Made by a program: the position numbers and the translations under genes. The notes under the pieces were generated by a model that worked only from the letters and a program-made list of their open reading frames with translations, did no database searches and was not told the origin of the DNA. 64,000 nucleotides of DNA from Poronia punctata (Eukaryota > Ascomycota > Sordariomycetes > Xylariales > Xylariaceae), in assembly GCA_022579005.1 (NCBI GenBank), contig MU401499.1, positions 62,001 to 126,000 of the forward strand, read 5' to 3'. Below are positions 1-13,300 of this stretch, one piece after another (the first letter of the stretch is position 1; each line of letters starts with the position of its first letter).

Positions 1-365
1 GCGGATTAGCTTGGGATTCTCCCATCTGGAATGACAGCTTGAAACATCCGTAGACCTTGACTATGTACCTAATCTACCTGGTCTAGGTAGGTACAGATAA
101 CGGTTTATGGCTCGCGTGGACACGTTTTATAAGATGTCATTTCTCAGGAGGCGCGGTATGCGACTAGGTAGATATTTATTCCCTTGGAACTATATTACTT
201 CTCTCCTATCTGGGAAAGGGGAAAAAGAGAGTTCTCCTCCGTTGTATATCTTTTTCCACCGGATGATTTTTTCTTTTCTCCGGTTTAGATGGCAAGCAAG
301 CAAAACCTGCGCAGCCCCGGGGGACATGAAGTCGATTGAATACAGAGCCCGTCGGAACAAAAAAT

Positions 366-1934
366 TCAAACACCCACAATCTCACCTCTCATACACGTCT
401 TCCCATCCTTCTCAACAAGAACTTCCCACCTCCCATCAGTCTCCATGGACTTTGCCGAGATGGCGTACGTCTCGCCCGCATAAATGGGCGCAACCGCCCG
501 ATAACTGATCTCGCGGACCTTACCGCCGGCGGCGCAGTGATCCTGCCAATAATCCAACATATTGATGAGGTTCAGCGGCCCGTGCACCACACAAGCGGGA
601 TGTCCCTCGACGGCCGTACTCCATGTCGGGTCGTAGTGGATCTTGTGTCCGTTGAATGTCAAGGCCGAGAATCGGAATAAGCCGGTCGGCGACCAGCGGA
701 GCTGTCTTTTAGGGTAGGCGCCTGTTTTTATTATTATCATTAATATTATTTTGTTAGATATGACGACCCCTCTCTTCGTGATGTGTAAGGTAAGGAAGGG
801 AAAGGAAAAGCATCTCACCTCCGTCTTGCGGTATATCCTCCATGGTCGAAGGACCACGTATAACCGCGTCGCGCAGTGCTTTCTCAGCAGCTGGCGATGA
901 GCCCGTAGCTTCGGGACGGAAGATCCAGGATCTAAATGGAGGCCTCGAATTAGACCAGCACCATAAAGCGCACTTACTCAAAACTCAATCCCATCTTATC
1001 CCATCCCATCTCATTCTGTTACCGTATCTCATCTCATCCCATCTTCCCCTTAGAATTTACATTCTCTTTGATATTAAAGCTCAATCACACACACACACAC
1101 ACACACACACCATAAATATGAACCATAGGTACGCAGGTAAGAAAACCAAGCAAGCAAAGCACAAGAAAGAAAAAGAAAAAAAAACCCTCACCTCTCATCA
1201 ACAAGCGCCAAACCCCTCGGACCCCAAAACTCCTTCTCGACATTAACCAAGACCATCTGACCCCCATCCCGACTCCTTTTCGGCACAGCATCAACAAGTC
1301 TCGTCCTCTCCTCGACCTCGTCCCCAACCTTGAGCGCGACACACGCCTCCGCATTCTGCGCCGCCCCACCACACCACCTCATGCGTCCGCCCGCCCACAT
1401 CCGTCTGGTAAATGGCCAGGGCGCGTTAAAAGACGCGTCGCTCCCGTCGTTGCCCAGCTCGCTCTCAACATCTGTGGGCGTGAAGTAGACGAGGTGGTGG
1501 CCTCGCGGGACCTCGGTACCGATTTTTACCACGGGCTGCTGGTGCTGCTGCTGCTTCTTTTTTTCGCCCCGTCGTCTCTTTCCTAGCGTTAGATGGAGTT
1601 TACATAGTTGGTTTGCGTCTAGAGTTTGGCGGGATACGCTCGTCTCGCCTTTGAATCTCGATAGGAGGTTTGCTGCTGCCTGTTCCGCTGTGACTGGGAC
1701 TGCTACCGGTACGGCGCCTGAATAGTGGCGTCTAGTAGTCGTCCAGTTGTTGGCAGTGGGGACAGTAGAGATTTGTCGCCTCTTTTGTTTTGAGGGGGTT
1801 GATGTCGATAATGACCGGGTTGTCTTGGTGTTGTTTATGGGGCGTAGGAGACTCAGACAACTGTGTGCTGACTGTGATGCGATGGCTACCGTGACGTTCC
1901 GCTGCCGTGAAGCTATATACAGGGGTAGAGACAT
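366..1934 (-). CDS. HTD2: Mitochondrial 3-hydroxyacyl-thioester dehydratase type 2 (HTD2/MaoC-like)
   Basis: Three exons, 1934-1192, 931-819 and 721-366, join in phase to give 403 residues. The last exon carries the family signature LRWSPTGLFRFSALTFNGHK followed by IHYD and VVHGPL, the hot-dog-fold hydratase core; exon 2 encodes SWIFRPEATG. The N-terminus is rich in Arg/Ser/Thr and lacks acidic residues for about 60 residues, as in a mitochondrial presequence. Enzymes of this family dehydrate 3-hydroxyacyl thioesters in mitochondrial type II fatty acid synthesis; a mesaconyl-CoA hydratase-like role is the alternative reading. The first intron contains a (CA)n tract. A basic Q/K-rich insert around residue 125 looks lineage-specific. 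Start chosen at the first ATG of the open first exon. Confidence 0.85.
1086..1112. repeat. (CA)n microsatellite
   Basis: About 13 CA units inside the first intron of the HTD2-like gene. No coding role. Confidence 0.95.
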
Positions 1935-2653
1935 TGCTAGTTCAAGACCGTTCCCAATTGATTCGGTGTGTGTGTGTATTTACGTAGGTTGTACCGGACG
2001 AGGAGAATTGATTCGGACGGAATACTATGATCCAACTACTTGTAGACCTCGTTAGGTACATACAGTAGATCTCTGTATACCTGTCACGGTCCACGGAGGT
2101 TCACAGGGCGCGCGGTCACGGGGGCGGTTGTAATAGAATGGCTTCCCAATTCATACCCATTTAGACACAATACTATAAGATGCTTAATACTACCCATGAA
2201 ACTGGGCTATACGAAAGTACCTGTCGTTGTTGATTGCTGTCGGACGGGTTTTAGCCTCGGATATGGCCCCGCGTCAACACGTTTTGGATCTAGGTCACGA
2301 GTGGGCCGTTGGGGCCGTTGGGGCCGATCGGATATAAGCATGCCGCTAAAGTCGGTATGGCAACCAATTGCGTTTTATCAAAACTTCACAACACTCCAGA
2401 TTTCGATGGAAGAGGTGGCTTCAATCGTCCAGTCGTATCTTTCCATTTCTAGTAGGGTAAAAATCGCTATAGGCCGACGTGTTGAGCAATCAGCCCTTTC
2501 ATGCAAGTTACGCCGACTGTGACATCCTTTGGCCCGGCCGTCCACTATCCCATTCCTCCGAACAGAGGGGAAACGCTGGTCTTCAACTTGGCTTACTTCG
2601 GTTCTCTCGGCGCCACAAGACTGGGTAGAACAATAGGGTCACACAAGCACACA
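1935..2653. other. Intergenic, no gene seen
   Basis: Lies between the 5' end of the HTD2-like gene and the 3' end of the methionyl-tRNA synthetase gene, so it should hold the HTD2 promoter and the synthetase terminator. Only short open frames without recognisable domains. A small direct repeat GGGCCGTTG (three tandem copies, the last imperfect) sits near 2303-2330. Confidence 0.6.
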
Positions 2654-5600
2654 CTAATTGCTCGGCGTATCGGCAGACGACGGGAGGTCTGATGTCGATG
2701 CGGCAGCCGCAGCATCTACAGCCTTTTGCGCGTTCTTCTGTTCCTTCTTTTTCTGTTTTGCGGCCTTCTTTGCAGCGGCCTTCTCAGCTTCGGCGGCCTT
2801 TTGCTTCTTCAACTCATCGCCACCGAAAGCCTCGCGCCATTCCTAAGGTCATCTGGTCAGCCTACTTGATCGACGGCAATCAATATGCACCATTTAATCA
2901 AACTTACCTCAGCGCGTGCAGCCGGAATTTGTGAAAATAGAAGAGTCGGCGTTCCGATCTTCTCTCCAGGCTCGAGCTAATGGGATACGCGGATTAGTAG
3001 CTGTCATACAATATGCTCGTCACACTTTTGGCTGCAATAAAGCCCCAAGGTGACAAGGCATTCAGAGGGAGCGTAGGTAAAGGAAAAATAGAGATTACTT
3101 ACCGTATTTCCTGTCCATACATCAGGGATGGAGAATTTCCGCTTTTCCTCCGGAACACCCAGTTGCTCTAGGATTTTGCGTGCCGTCTCTGGCATAAACG
3201 GATAGAGCACGTTGGCAACGAGCAGAATGTGATTAAGCGCAAGGCCAACAACACCCGCGCAACGTTCAGGCTCCTCGCTCAACAGTTGGTCTATTCAAAG
3301 GTCAGTAAGCCCTTGACACTTGGACATAAACTGGTCCGGCAATGTGACAGTAAGTATGATCAATACGGATTGGACAAGATCAAGAAAAAGAAAAGAGAAG
3401 AAATAGTACGCACTGCTAAGCTTATTATCTTGCAGAAGCTTATTTCCTAAGGCCGAGATGCTGTAAGAGAGTAAAATTAGTATAGTGCCGCCTAGAGAGG
3501 ATAGGTCTAAGGAAAACATACTTGAACATGGTACTGAGACCCTGCCGGAGTTTGATGGCTTCCATAGTAGACTATTTAAATCAGTCAGTCCAGTTTCAAG
3601 TCAATCGAAGGCGGTTCGGCAATGATCGATTCAGAAATAGGGCCTGTGGAAGCAACTGATAACCAAGTAAAAAGGGATGCATACTATGTAGTTCTGTAGC
3701 AGGGCATTCGTATCCGCCTTGTGCTGTTCAAACGAGGGGTTCGTATACTTCCGGTAATCGGGAATAGTAGCATCAAGCTTCGCATGAGTGAACTTGACTA
3801 CTCTGTTTACAAGATTACCCAAGTTCTTGAGAAGATCATTGTTGTTCACATCAATGAATTCTCTATATAGGTTGATGGCGGTCAGCACCCTATACGATTC
3901 ACGCATATGGGAGAAAAGGGTCACTCACCCCCACTTGAACTCGGAATCACTGGTTTCAGGCCGTCTCGAGAAGAGGAAGACCCTCCATACGTCGGGATCA
4001 ATACCAGTAAGTCGAGCCGAGTTGCCAAAGACGCCGATTCCTCTGGATTTGCTGAATTTGCCACCTAGAAGGAGGTTAATATTAAATACTGCCCCGGTTG
4101 CTGATACTTATATGTACGTACCTTCGTAGTTCAAATACTCTGTGGTTGAGAAGCGGCTGACTTTAGTCCATTCTTCCTTGGTTCCAAGCTGCGAAGCCGG
4201 GAATATAATGGAGTGGAACGGGACGTTGTCTTTGCCCATCTGTAACAGATATTAATATTTGAGGTCAAGATTGACGATGCAGAGTATATCCACAACGGTA
4301 TAGGAGCTTAACGGGTAACTTGGGAGGATCGTGTATCACATACAAACTGGTACAGGGTGACATCTTTGGGATTTTTCCACCACTTCGTCCAAAGGGTGCC
4401 TGATACAATATTAGTACGGCATGCAAAGATAAAGGGGTTCGAGAAAAGATGGAAGTTGCATACCCTCTAGGTTGTCGCCATCGGTGTAATTTTTTGTGAT
4501 ACTGGGATAACCAACTAAATTGAGTGTAAGTAACAAATTTTCAGGGAAACTTGGGCTGAACATGCAGATGAGTTAAAAACTTACTGCAAGCGTCAAACCA
4601 TACATAGAAGACCTTATTACGGTATTCTTCATCAGATAGTCCAACAAGTCCGGTGGGTACTAAAGTCATTGTTAGCCAATCGTGTCCTGAATTCCCGTCC
4701 AACGTCTTGAGTACAACGTACTAGGAACACCCCACTTAAGATCGCGAGTGATGCCGCGAGCTTGCAATCCCCTGTCGATCCAACTTTGGGTAATAGCGAT
4801 ACAATTTGCGCTCCATAGCTCGCTCGTTTCATGAAACCAAGAGATGACATCATCTTTTAACAGGTCTAAGCGGAGGAACAGATGCTTTGTAGGCCGTGGT
4901 ACTGGAGTGGCACCATCCACTTTGCACTTCGGGTTGATTAGCCATCCAGTAGCTTTCGATTCTTGAGGTTGTCCGACGACATCGTTCGCTTGTGCTTCGG
5001 GTTCGAGCGGATCTAGCAAGTTGCCACAGCCATCGCACTGGTCGCCACGAGCGTCTGATTCCTTGTGAGTCATGATATATGAGTAGGGGGTCTGGTGAAG
5101 GAAGACCAACCCATATAATGGCAGATACTGCATTCTCCTTCAACAAATCGATCGGCAAGGAATGACCTATGCGGAATCCCAGGTCAATAATTGCCCCTTC
5201 AAGGTTACGCTTCTACCGAGACAAGGAGAGACAACAACGCTAATATCCCTTGGAAGTTGACGGAAGAGCCTGGGCCACGTACTCGTGTTTGGGACAATAC
5301 GGCTGAATTGTCTCGCGCTCCTCTATAAACCCATTTTCCCAGAGACGGGTGAAGATATCTTGTACAATAGCTAGGTTATATCGTATTAGTCTCCCGTATT
5401 ATTAATTATACCCTTATTATCCTACCTGTATGCTGGGCTGTTGGGGTACGACCGAAGATGTCGAAGTCAATCCGGAACCAGTCGTAGATTTCCTTATGAA
5501 TGGCATGGTATTTCGCACAGAGTTCGGCGGGAGATACTCCTTCGGAAAGAGCTTTCGTCTCGGTTGCGGTACCGTACTGTGTGATGTCGATGATTCAGCA

Positions 5601-6029
5601 CGTCTATCCTGGTGTCATGAGTTGGCTCTGCAATAATCACCTCGTCGCTGCCACAAACGTAAAGCGTTCGAAGACCCCGAGAACGGGAGAAACGCGCAAA
5701 ACAATCGGCCGACTGTAAGTCGCATTATTATCAGCATTTTGACCGCACGAGACCAGGTTACAAGGACAATTCGAAGCCCAGTGTACTCACAAGGACAGAG
5801 CCTATGATGTTGCCCAGGTGAGGAGCTATTTGCAGTTAGAGACTAGTTAATCGTATAGGATGCCGTAGCGCATGAATCCAGGAGTGCGCATAGCGAAAGC
5901 GGCTAAGTAGAGAAAACTAGAGCTAGGGGGTATCGCGGGGCGCGTACTGTTGTTGACGTAAGGCAAGGCGGACGTAATGAGAATGTTTCGCTTCCCGGGT
6001 TCGGGGAGGATTGGGCCTGTTGAACCCAT
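2654..6029 (-). CDS. MES1: Cytoplasmic methionyl-tRNA synthetase
   Basis: Charges tRNA-Met. The gene is split into more than ten short exons. Exon 1 (6029-5948) starts [15 protein letters not shown] and runs into [12 protein letters not shown]; exon 2 (5825-5791) supplies [12 protein letters not shown], the class I HIGH-equivalent motif. Later exons give [10 protein letters not shown] plus [14 protein letters not shown] (the two zinc-knuckle CxxC pairs), [16 protein letters not shown], and [12 protein letters not shown] (the KMSKS loop). The anticodon-binding helical domain follows ([20 protein letters not shown]). The tail is a charged Lys/Ala/Glu-rich segment ending SADTPSN, with no EMAPII-like tRNA-binding domain visible. 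All catalytic motifs are intact. Some splice sites were picked by conservation; the junction ATGG|gttggt at about 5121 is the least typical. Confidence 0.93.
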
Positions 6030-6594
6030 TTTGGAAAGATCGGATGGTAAGGTTGAAGATGTCGGACGAGGCCGGTGCGTCCCCCGGTCGAGGACACGTA
6101 TATAATATGCGTAGATATCTCGAGGTTGTGTCGGGCCGGACAATCGCAATGCTTCAGATAATAGAGAGGCTTTGCAGCGAGTAGAATGGTCTGGTTATCG
6201 AAGCTCGTGCGCAAGGGAAGCCAACGTCAACCTGTAAAACTTGATGTTTACGATCTTTAGTATGTGTTGAGTCAAAATTTGGTGGGGCACTGGGTTTAGA
6301 GAACTCCGTTGCGCTGAACCGCGTTTGACGTTGGGTTCGATAATAGGTGATGGAGGGGGAGGGGCAATCGGACTACGTACGTGGGGTTCTACGGTCCTCA
6401 TAGGTGGTTTTAATACCAAATGCCAAGAGTGCGGCGAACTGGGCTTAGCGCATTCGGCGCTTTTGCTCAGGCTTGGCTCACCCTATTGTCTGTCATACCT
6501 AGGTGACTGATTGTTGATTAAATCAATTATATATGTACTCAGTGTGTTCAACTATATAATTCCTTATTTATGAATCATTTCACAAGACTTCAAA

Positions 6595-6683
6595 GGGCAT
6601 GTGGTGTAATTGGTAACACACGTATCCACGGGGGATCTCTTTAACTGGCACCCGGAGTTGTTGGTTCGAATCCAACCATGTCC
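6595..6683 (+). tRNA. tRNA-like locus, anticodon arm does not fold cleanly
   Basis: A 7-bp acceptor stem forms between GGGCATG (6595-6601) and CATGTCC (6677-6683, one G-U). The D arm GTGT/ACAC with AATTGGTA loop and the T arm GTTGG-TTCGAAT-CCAAC are perfect, so the A and B box promoters are present. A T-run follows at 6687. The 39-nt middle part is too long for an intronless tRNA and no 5-bp anticodon stem can be drawn next to the D arm even if a 16-18 nt intron is allowed. It is either a tRNA pseudogene or a tRNA with an unusual intron. I do not assign an amino acid. Confidence 0.45.
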
Positions 6684-7607
6684 AACTTTTTTCTCTCCAG
6701 ATTTCCTTTTAGGCCAATGTTTTTATGATCAAGCAATCAGATCAACTGACATTTATGGTTCCCTGGAATACAGGGGGTCTTGTGAGTCAAGAGTTTTGAC
6801 TCGTAAATCGCCGTGCTGTCTGTCGTAAAGGCACCGTCTGTCCTAAGTCGGACTACCGAATAGGCCAGTTGACGTTCAGTTCCTTGCCTGCCTGGGACTT
6901 TACATGCCGCAAGACATGTGAGAATCCAACATGTATTAAGAAGTAAATTCGCCAATCCGGGCGCAACGTGTAGCTTAGATTCGGCATTTTGCTTTTTGCC
7001 CTGAGCCTTTAGGGCTTCTTACTACTTTGACGTCGTCTCTCGTCTTATTCTCATCATGAATCCGTATAAGTCAACCCCAGATAAAATACCCGAGAGTAAT
7101 ACTTAGATATACTGTACCCTTCTATGGTCAGTTCTATCCTAGGGCCAGGCCATATGACTTTCAAGTCGATCCCCCAACATATTGGCTCGCTCCCATACTC
7201 CAGAAGCGTTAAAGTATTGGTCGTCAGTTATTATTGATCTTTGTACTGAGTCCAACCGTACCTACCCGGCTGATGAGGGCGGTCGCGATGTATTCGCCGT
7301 GGGCGGTGTCATTGTCAAGTCCAAGCCATCTCCAAGGTCCTTTGAAACAGATTCACGCAAGCAAGGAGCGTAATGCCAGCTGCAAGTTAGGTACTGGGAT
7401 AGACATTATTGCTACGTGATTGAGACAATAATAAATAAAAGTACACGACGGTCAGATCAGATAAACCAAAGCCTTATAAGCTAGTAAAAGACATTATCTC
7501 CTCCATTCCCTTATCCCCAGGGGGCACCGTCGTACCAACCAGCCTAACCTGTCAGCTAAGCCTCTAGTCAAACCACGCCCCCCGTCCTGTACATGCTACA
7601 TGCCGCA
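6684..7607. other. Intergenic, no gene seen
   Basis: Between the tRNA-like locus and the 3' end of the GMC oxidoreductase gene. Short open frames only, none with recognisable domains. Confidence 0.55.
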
Positions 7608-10325
7608 TCAGACCCGGAAGGGAAGAGCCACCTCGCCCGGCGCATGATAGGTGGGGACCTTCATATCGAGTGCTTCGCCAGAATATCCAAGGTCCTCGGC
7701 GACAAGCATAGCGCACTTCTCGCCAATAAGAAGAGCAGTCGAATAACTAAAATTATCAGCCGAATTAGTTCTTTTGTCATGGAATTGACGAGAGATATAA
7801 TGCTTGGAAAATAGACTCACGTGTTGCAACCGACATTATCGGGACAGATACTGAGATCGGCAACCTTTAGACCCTTGACGTCATGGACGTTGAGGCGTTC
7901 GTCGAGCACGCCGTGCTTGACGATACTGTTTCCTTCCTTGGGCGCCATCGAGCAGGTCTATCGAGAGATGGGATTAGCTAGGTAGGCAACCTACAACCAT
8001 GGAAAATATAGATAGATCAGGAGAAGGAGGAGGAAGGAAGGAAGGAAGGAAGGGGGGAGACAGGACTTACACCAAGGGAATGCCAAGTACTCTCGACATG
8101 TCGCTTAACCCATTCCTCAACAGCCTTGATATCTTCGGAGCTATACTTCAACTCCTCCCTAATATCCGCCTTATTGCTATTCAGGATATTGGCCTCCGGT
8201 CTCCTGGACGGGGCGGGATTATACATGCTCCAGCTACCGTGTTGCAGACCGGCCGTCAGATTTCCGGGAAGGGCGTAGCGCTTGGTGGTCTCGAGGTCCA
8301 TGTCGTTGGCCCGAGCGGGAGAGTCGTGGGAGAAGAATGGATGCATGGCCTGGACCTCGCCGGCGTAAGCGTCCATGCGACGGGCCGTCTCTCGCGATTT
8401 GATGTACCCCCAGACCATGGGCGCCATGTCTCTCTCGTCGTTCATGAAGCCCGTGTCGAAGTCTGGGGCTTCGTACGGATCCGCCGATTTGATATGAGTG
8501 GATCCGCGGGAGAAGGGGTATTCTAGGAAATGGAACATGGTGAAGAAGTTTCCGGGCGGCCTGTACAACAAACGGATGAGCGACGCTTAGGTAGGTAGGT
8601 ATAATACAATGAGGGAAGACTTACATGAGCATATGGTCGCCGAACCAGCCGGCAATGACCGAGTAATGCATCACTGGCTTATCGGGCTTGTCTTTGAAAT
8701 ATGACTTCCAGCCGTCGGTGAAGTGGGGAGTCGGCCAGGATTCGAATTCCTTGAGCTCGTCTGCTGTAGGTCTGATTTTGACGCCCGCTTCAATCCCGTT
8801 GGTGGAAAGCGGTCCGGTGCCCTTTAGATCCCACTGGTCAAATACCTCTGTTATATAGATTAGCAGGTTTCATGAACGAGGTTTGGGGTTCTCTTACTCT
8901 TCTGCACCTCTGGGACACCTCTGGCAAAATCATCGAAGCTCTCTGTCTCTGGCTTTGCGCGAAAGACGGAAAAGGTGAGGTAGTGATCCTGGAAGTTGAG
9001 GCCAACTCCGGGGAGGTTGACGATAGGTTCGACACCTGCCTTTCTCAGCTTCTCGGGGTCGCCTACAATGAGATTAGTAAAGTGTCAGGGAATTCACAGC
9101 CCGCATTCTTACCAATTCCAGATCTCTGTAGAATCAATGGAGACGACAAGGTGCCTCCAGAGACTACAATCTGTTTCCGAGCCCGGAAGGTCCTAGTCTT
9201 GAGTTGATTTGGATGTAGGGGCTTGGTAGGACTGCTCTACATTAGCGCCCAGACTCGGAATTATGCGTAGGTAGGTAAAAGGATAAAGATAACTTACACA
9301 GTCTGGACGGCCACAGCCCGACCATTCTCCATAATGATCTTGTCGACCTTGGTGTTACAGGCAAGGTAGAGATTATCGTGAACAGCACGAGTAGAGTGAA
9401 CGTAAGCATGAGCGCTGTCGCTACGACGGCCGGTCTAGAGGACAAAGTCAGCAACTCGATACGATACGTCCTCCAACTATACTTATTAAGGGGTCTGTTC
9501 CATACATCACGATTGATCCATTTCATCCAGTGCTCGGCGCCATGGCCAGTAGTCAAGTCTTCCAGGTCATCGACTACGGGGATGTCCTGAGACTCGGCCG
9601 CGCGCAAGAAGTCGTCCTTGATAGGGTACGTGCTATATAAAGTTAGTTACAGTACTCCCATGAAGTTCATAAGCGTCTTACTAGTTTCCGAACGAGACTT
9701 TGATGGGTCCCTCGAATCCATGAACGTCCCTAACACAGTTAGTCATCTCGACATCTCGCCAATGAGGGAGCTTCCCTACTTATTGTGGCAGGCCCTTTGG
9801 TAGGTCTCATGCTTCTTCATGAGAGGCAAAAGCTCCTTGGTGGTCCAACCTTTGGCCTGAAAATCATCATAATCCGAAGCCGAAGCTCGAGTGTACATCT
9901 ATAACACGACATCAGCTGGAAGGGAAGGATTAGGGGAGTAGAAGGCCCAAAATAAATACCAAAAAGTTAATCGAAGAGCCACCACCAAGGATATGGGCGC
10001 ATGGGACGACGGCCTTTCTGCCAGCAAGCCATTTCGAAGGACGAGATTCATAGAACGATGCCGTCTTCGAGTCCAGCTTCATGTTACGTGGGTAGACACC
10101 CGGACGAAAGACCCAGGGGTTATTCAAGTTGCTCTCGCCAGCCTCGATTAAGAGCACCTTGAGGTTATGGTCCAAGTTGGCTAGCCTGTAGGTATAGGGG
10201 TTAACACCATAATCTGAAGGGAGGTGATCTAGGTTGACAAAGGAGTCTTACCGGCCCGCAATGACACACCCACAACTTCCACCTCCACAAACAATGATAT
10301 CGAATTCATCTGGTAGTGGACTCAT
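7608..10325 (-). CDS. Alcohol-oxidase-like GMC oxidoreductase
   Basis: FAD-dependent oxidase of the glucose-methanol-choline family, closest in motifs to fungal and yeast alcohol (methanol) oxidases, which oxidise short primary alcohols to aldehydes and H2O2. Many exons. The first gives MSPLPDEFDIIVCGGGSCGC (dinucleotide-binding loop), followed by VLLIEAGES. Further on: ILGGGSSINF, MYTRASASDYDDF, TGHGAEHWMKWINRD, TGRRSDSAHAYVHS, RETARRMDAYAGEV and DMDLETTKRYALPG. The catalytic pair lies in HVESTWHSLG (His) and PDNVGCNT (Asn). The frame is intact across all exons I joined. The C-terminus ends in FRV rather than the ARF/ARL-like peroxisomal signal of yeast enzymes. An aryl-alcohol substrate is less likely given the methanol-oxidase-type motifs. 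Confidence 0.9.
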
Positions 10326-13300
10326 GATTGGACTTGTTTACTTGGTTGTTGTGCTTCTGCTTGGTTTTTGACCTACGGAAGAGTAACAAAGGGGTCAGAC
10401 TCGAGGGTGAAGCCCCCTTATTTATGTTCCACCAAAGCAGGGGGTTTCATTGTAACCATATTCACCCACGCGAGAGGGGAAGACAGCCAAGGTGAATCCC
10501 CTCCCTTGGAATATCCCGTATGAAACCGCCAATGGCAACCTTACTCATAGTCTGGGCTATAGTAGACACGTACTAGCATCATTATAGCCGCCCTCAACCC
10601 CTCATTGACATGGAGAGCCTGCTCATCAAGAGTATCATCTGATACATATGTGATGCAACATGCCGCGATATTCCCTTGCCTAAGACGGCCTATGACATGG
10701 CCTAGGTCGTATCCCCAGGGAGATGAGAAAACCGGCGCCTTCGATAGAGCCTTTGTATCATGTTAGTGCACCCAACTCTTTGCTTAGTCGAATGTGTTCT
10801 GTAGGAAAAGGTAAGCCTGACGATGGCAAGACGTCTAACCTAGCCCACTCTTTCTAGGCGCATACTAGGTACGCAATAAAGAATGGCCTCGACACGATCT
10901 TTGATCGTTTCTAGCCGTGGCATCTCGGTGAGGTCTCGGGATTTATCTTAGCTTTAAGCCGTCCCAACCCAAACCCCTGCTGGCTGTCTTCTTTAGGAGG
11001 GCTAGACAGCATGTTGGAGAATCGATTGGTTGGTTGCATCCATGGCTGCAAAGAGCACCGGTTAGTATCCGCTGCCAGGGCTTAGCATTAAAGTTAACCT
11101 AGTGAAATGCGGGGGTGGAGACACAAGTTCGAGATCTATCGTAACAAGGACTAAGAACAACGAGAATATGTCCATCTCCATGTAGTGGCATATTACTATC
11201 TATAGATTACTAGGCCAGGGTGTGTAGGACTTGAACTCGGTTGCAACCCCCACCTTACCCGCAATGATGGAAGGCTTGTCCCCGGTCCGGCCGAGAGACG
11301 GGTATAACGTAAGTTTATCACTCCCGCCACTTAGAAAAGTGAACTTCGGAATCAAAAACAAGCGCAAAGTAGGCGGCGGAAGGACAAGATCTGTATCGGC
11401 AAGGTGTAATATCTTGCTGAGACCCTACCTAGGTAACGCATATACGAGACACTATGGGCCCCTCGACGAAGTTTCGTCCAAGGTCTACTCATAGGACCAA
11501 TACAAGGGTAACGTCTCGATCAAGAAAAACTAGTCCAGATGCTACATATGAGCCGAATGGATGCTATCCGGTTCCTGTGACGAAGAGGGGGTCCGGAGCC
11601 ATCCAATCCCCATGGGTTGCCGGATGAGGTCCGTGCTGTGAAAGACATAATTTGCCGGGGAGCCGGGCATATAGTGATGATGTTGACACTCCTCGGCAAG
11701 GGCGACAGATTCTCGATTCGCCAAATCGGTTACAAGGACGAGGGGAAGTTGGAGAATGGACGTCGGCGTTGCACTGCAAGGTTGTAGATCTGACGTGAAC
11801 GGAACTCTCTCTGCTATTCATGTTTCCAGAATTGTCACGCTGCCTGTGCGCTTGCATTCATAATGATGCAACTCGTAGAGAATGAAGAAGATCCCCACCA
11901 GTCTCGTCGCTCTATTATGCCTTGGTCATCGCGCGTCCTTTGGCTGGGGTCGGTCAAGTTGGCTGCTTAACTTGACGAGAGCCAACTCGTATAGCCTGCA
12001 TAACATAGGTTGGCTTACCATTGGAAAACATCTGTCTTTGGAGCTTCCAGAGGCACAGCTAGATCATGTTAGAGTCTTGGCGATGGAGATTGAATCGTAC
12101 GTGGGTAGAAATGCGACGAAATCATATACAATCGAGGCCATGTCAAGCATGCGCCGCTAGGTTTGACGCGTATTGGGACAGTACCGTGAGGAAGTCGAAG
12201 CGTGTCGGTCCTCCCCGCAAACGAAGGACAGGTGGGTGTGGCAGGGACAAGGGTTTCCGGCCCCACCAGACATAGTAGCGGGAAGGTTACGAGTAGGTCT
12301 TTCTTTGGGGGTGGGGGGGCCTAATATACCTAACAACCTAGGGGCTCCAACCAACCTAGGAGAGGGCAAAATATATGAAATAGGGGACCAGTGTTGTTGT
12401 CTAGACTACACGTATATGATATGGATACTTGAGTCGGCATCAGTTACTTACGGCCAAGTACAACATCAATACGGAATCCGGCATCCGAGCTTCAACTACC
12501 CAAGCCATCCCTACAAATTCGAAGATTTCTGTATACATGTAGCTAGGAATACAAGACATTGGTGTAGGTAGCTGTACTACCTGGTGGTTAGAGTGGGTTA
12601 AAATTGGCGTGTTAGGCACCCCGCGTTTCATTTTATTTTGTCAAAAAGGTGATACAAGGAATATACACATAGTATGAGCGCATATATGTAGTAGACTTGG
12701 TCAAATGTAGGTAGCAACGAGGTAGGTAAGTATGTATCCATCCTTAAAAAGGTTATTTAACAACTAGGTAGCATATGTGGCAGCGCCACTACAAGCCAAC
12801 AATACTAATCTATTGATGTCCTCTAACCTTAGGGGCTGCGGCATAATAGCTGTCTACGGTATAGTTTTTAGGGTATTGTACTAACCCACGTGTACTCCGA
12901 TCGTGGACAGACAGTTGAAGATCTAGCTAACGGACATATTCAGGCCGAAACCCCGATGTTCATATCAAAAGTTTCACGCACGTACTCGTACACGTCCACA
13001 CCTATTCTACTGTGCCGAGTCGAGCTCAGTCGACCGTTGAAGGATTGAGGTCTTGTCCCAGATAACTCAGCCCCAGGGCCAGCGGCGTGTCATGCCAAGG
13101 CAAGATGTGGGGATCCTTTGATACCGTAGAGTAGATTCATTCCTGAGTGCCCGTCAAGAATCGAACCTGACTGCGATGGCGTGGGTTATGTCGAAAACAT
13201 ACATTTCGCAGGAAATAACTCTATAATATTATTGCTCGCGGTTATTCGTATCAGTATCAGGATCACCGACACATCGAATGTACCTACATACATAAAGTTG

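Noticed and set aside
11882..12160. 92-codon frame starting with a hydrophobic segment
   Set aside because: A signal-peptide-like start alone is weak evidence, and the rest shows no family or Cys pattern.
13150..13175. T-arm-like sequence TCAGG-TTCGATT-CTTGA on the minus strand
   Set aside because: No acceptor, D or anticodon arm could be found around it; one arm alone is not a tRNA.
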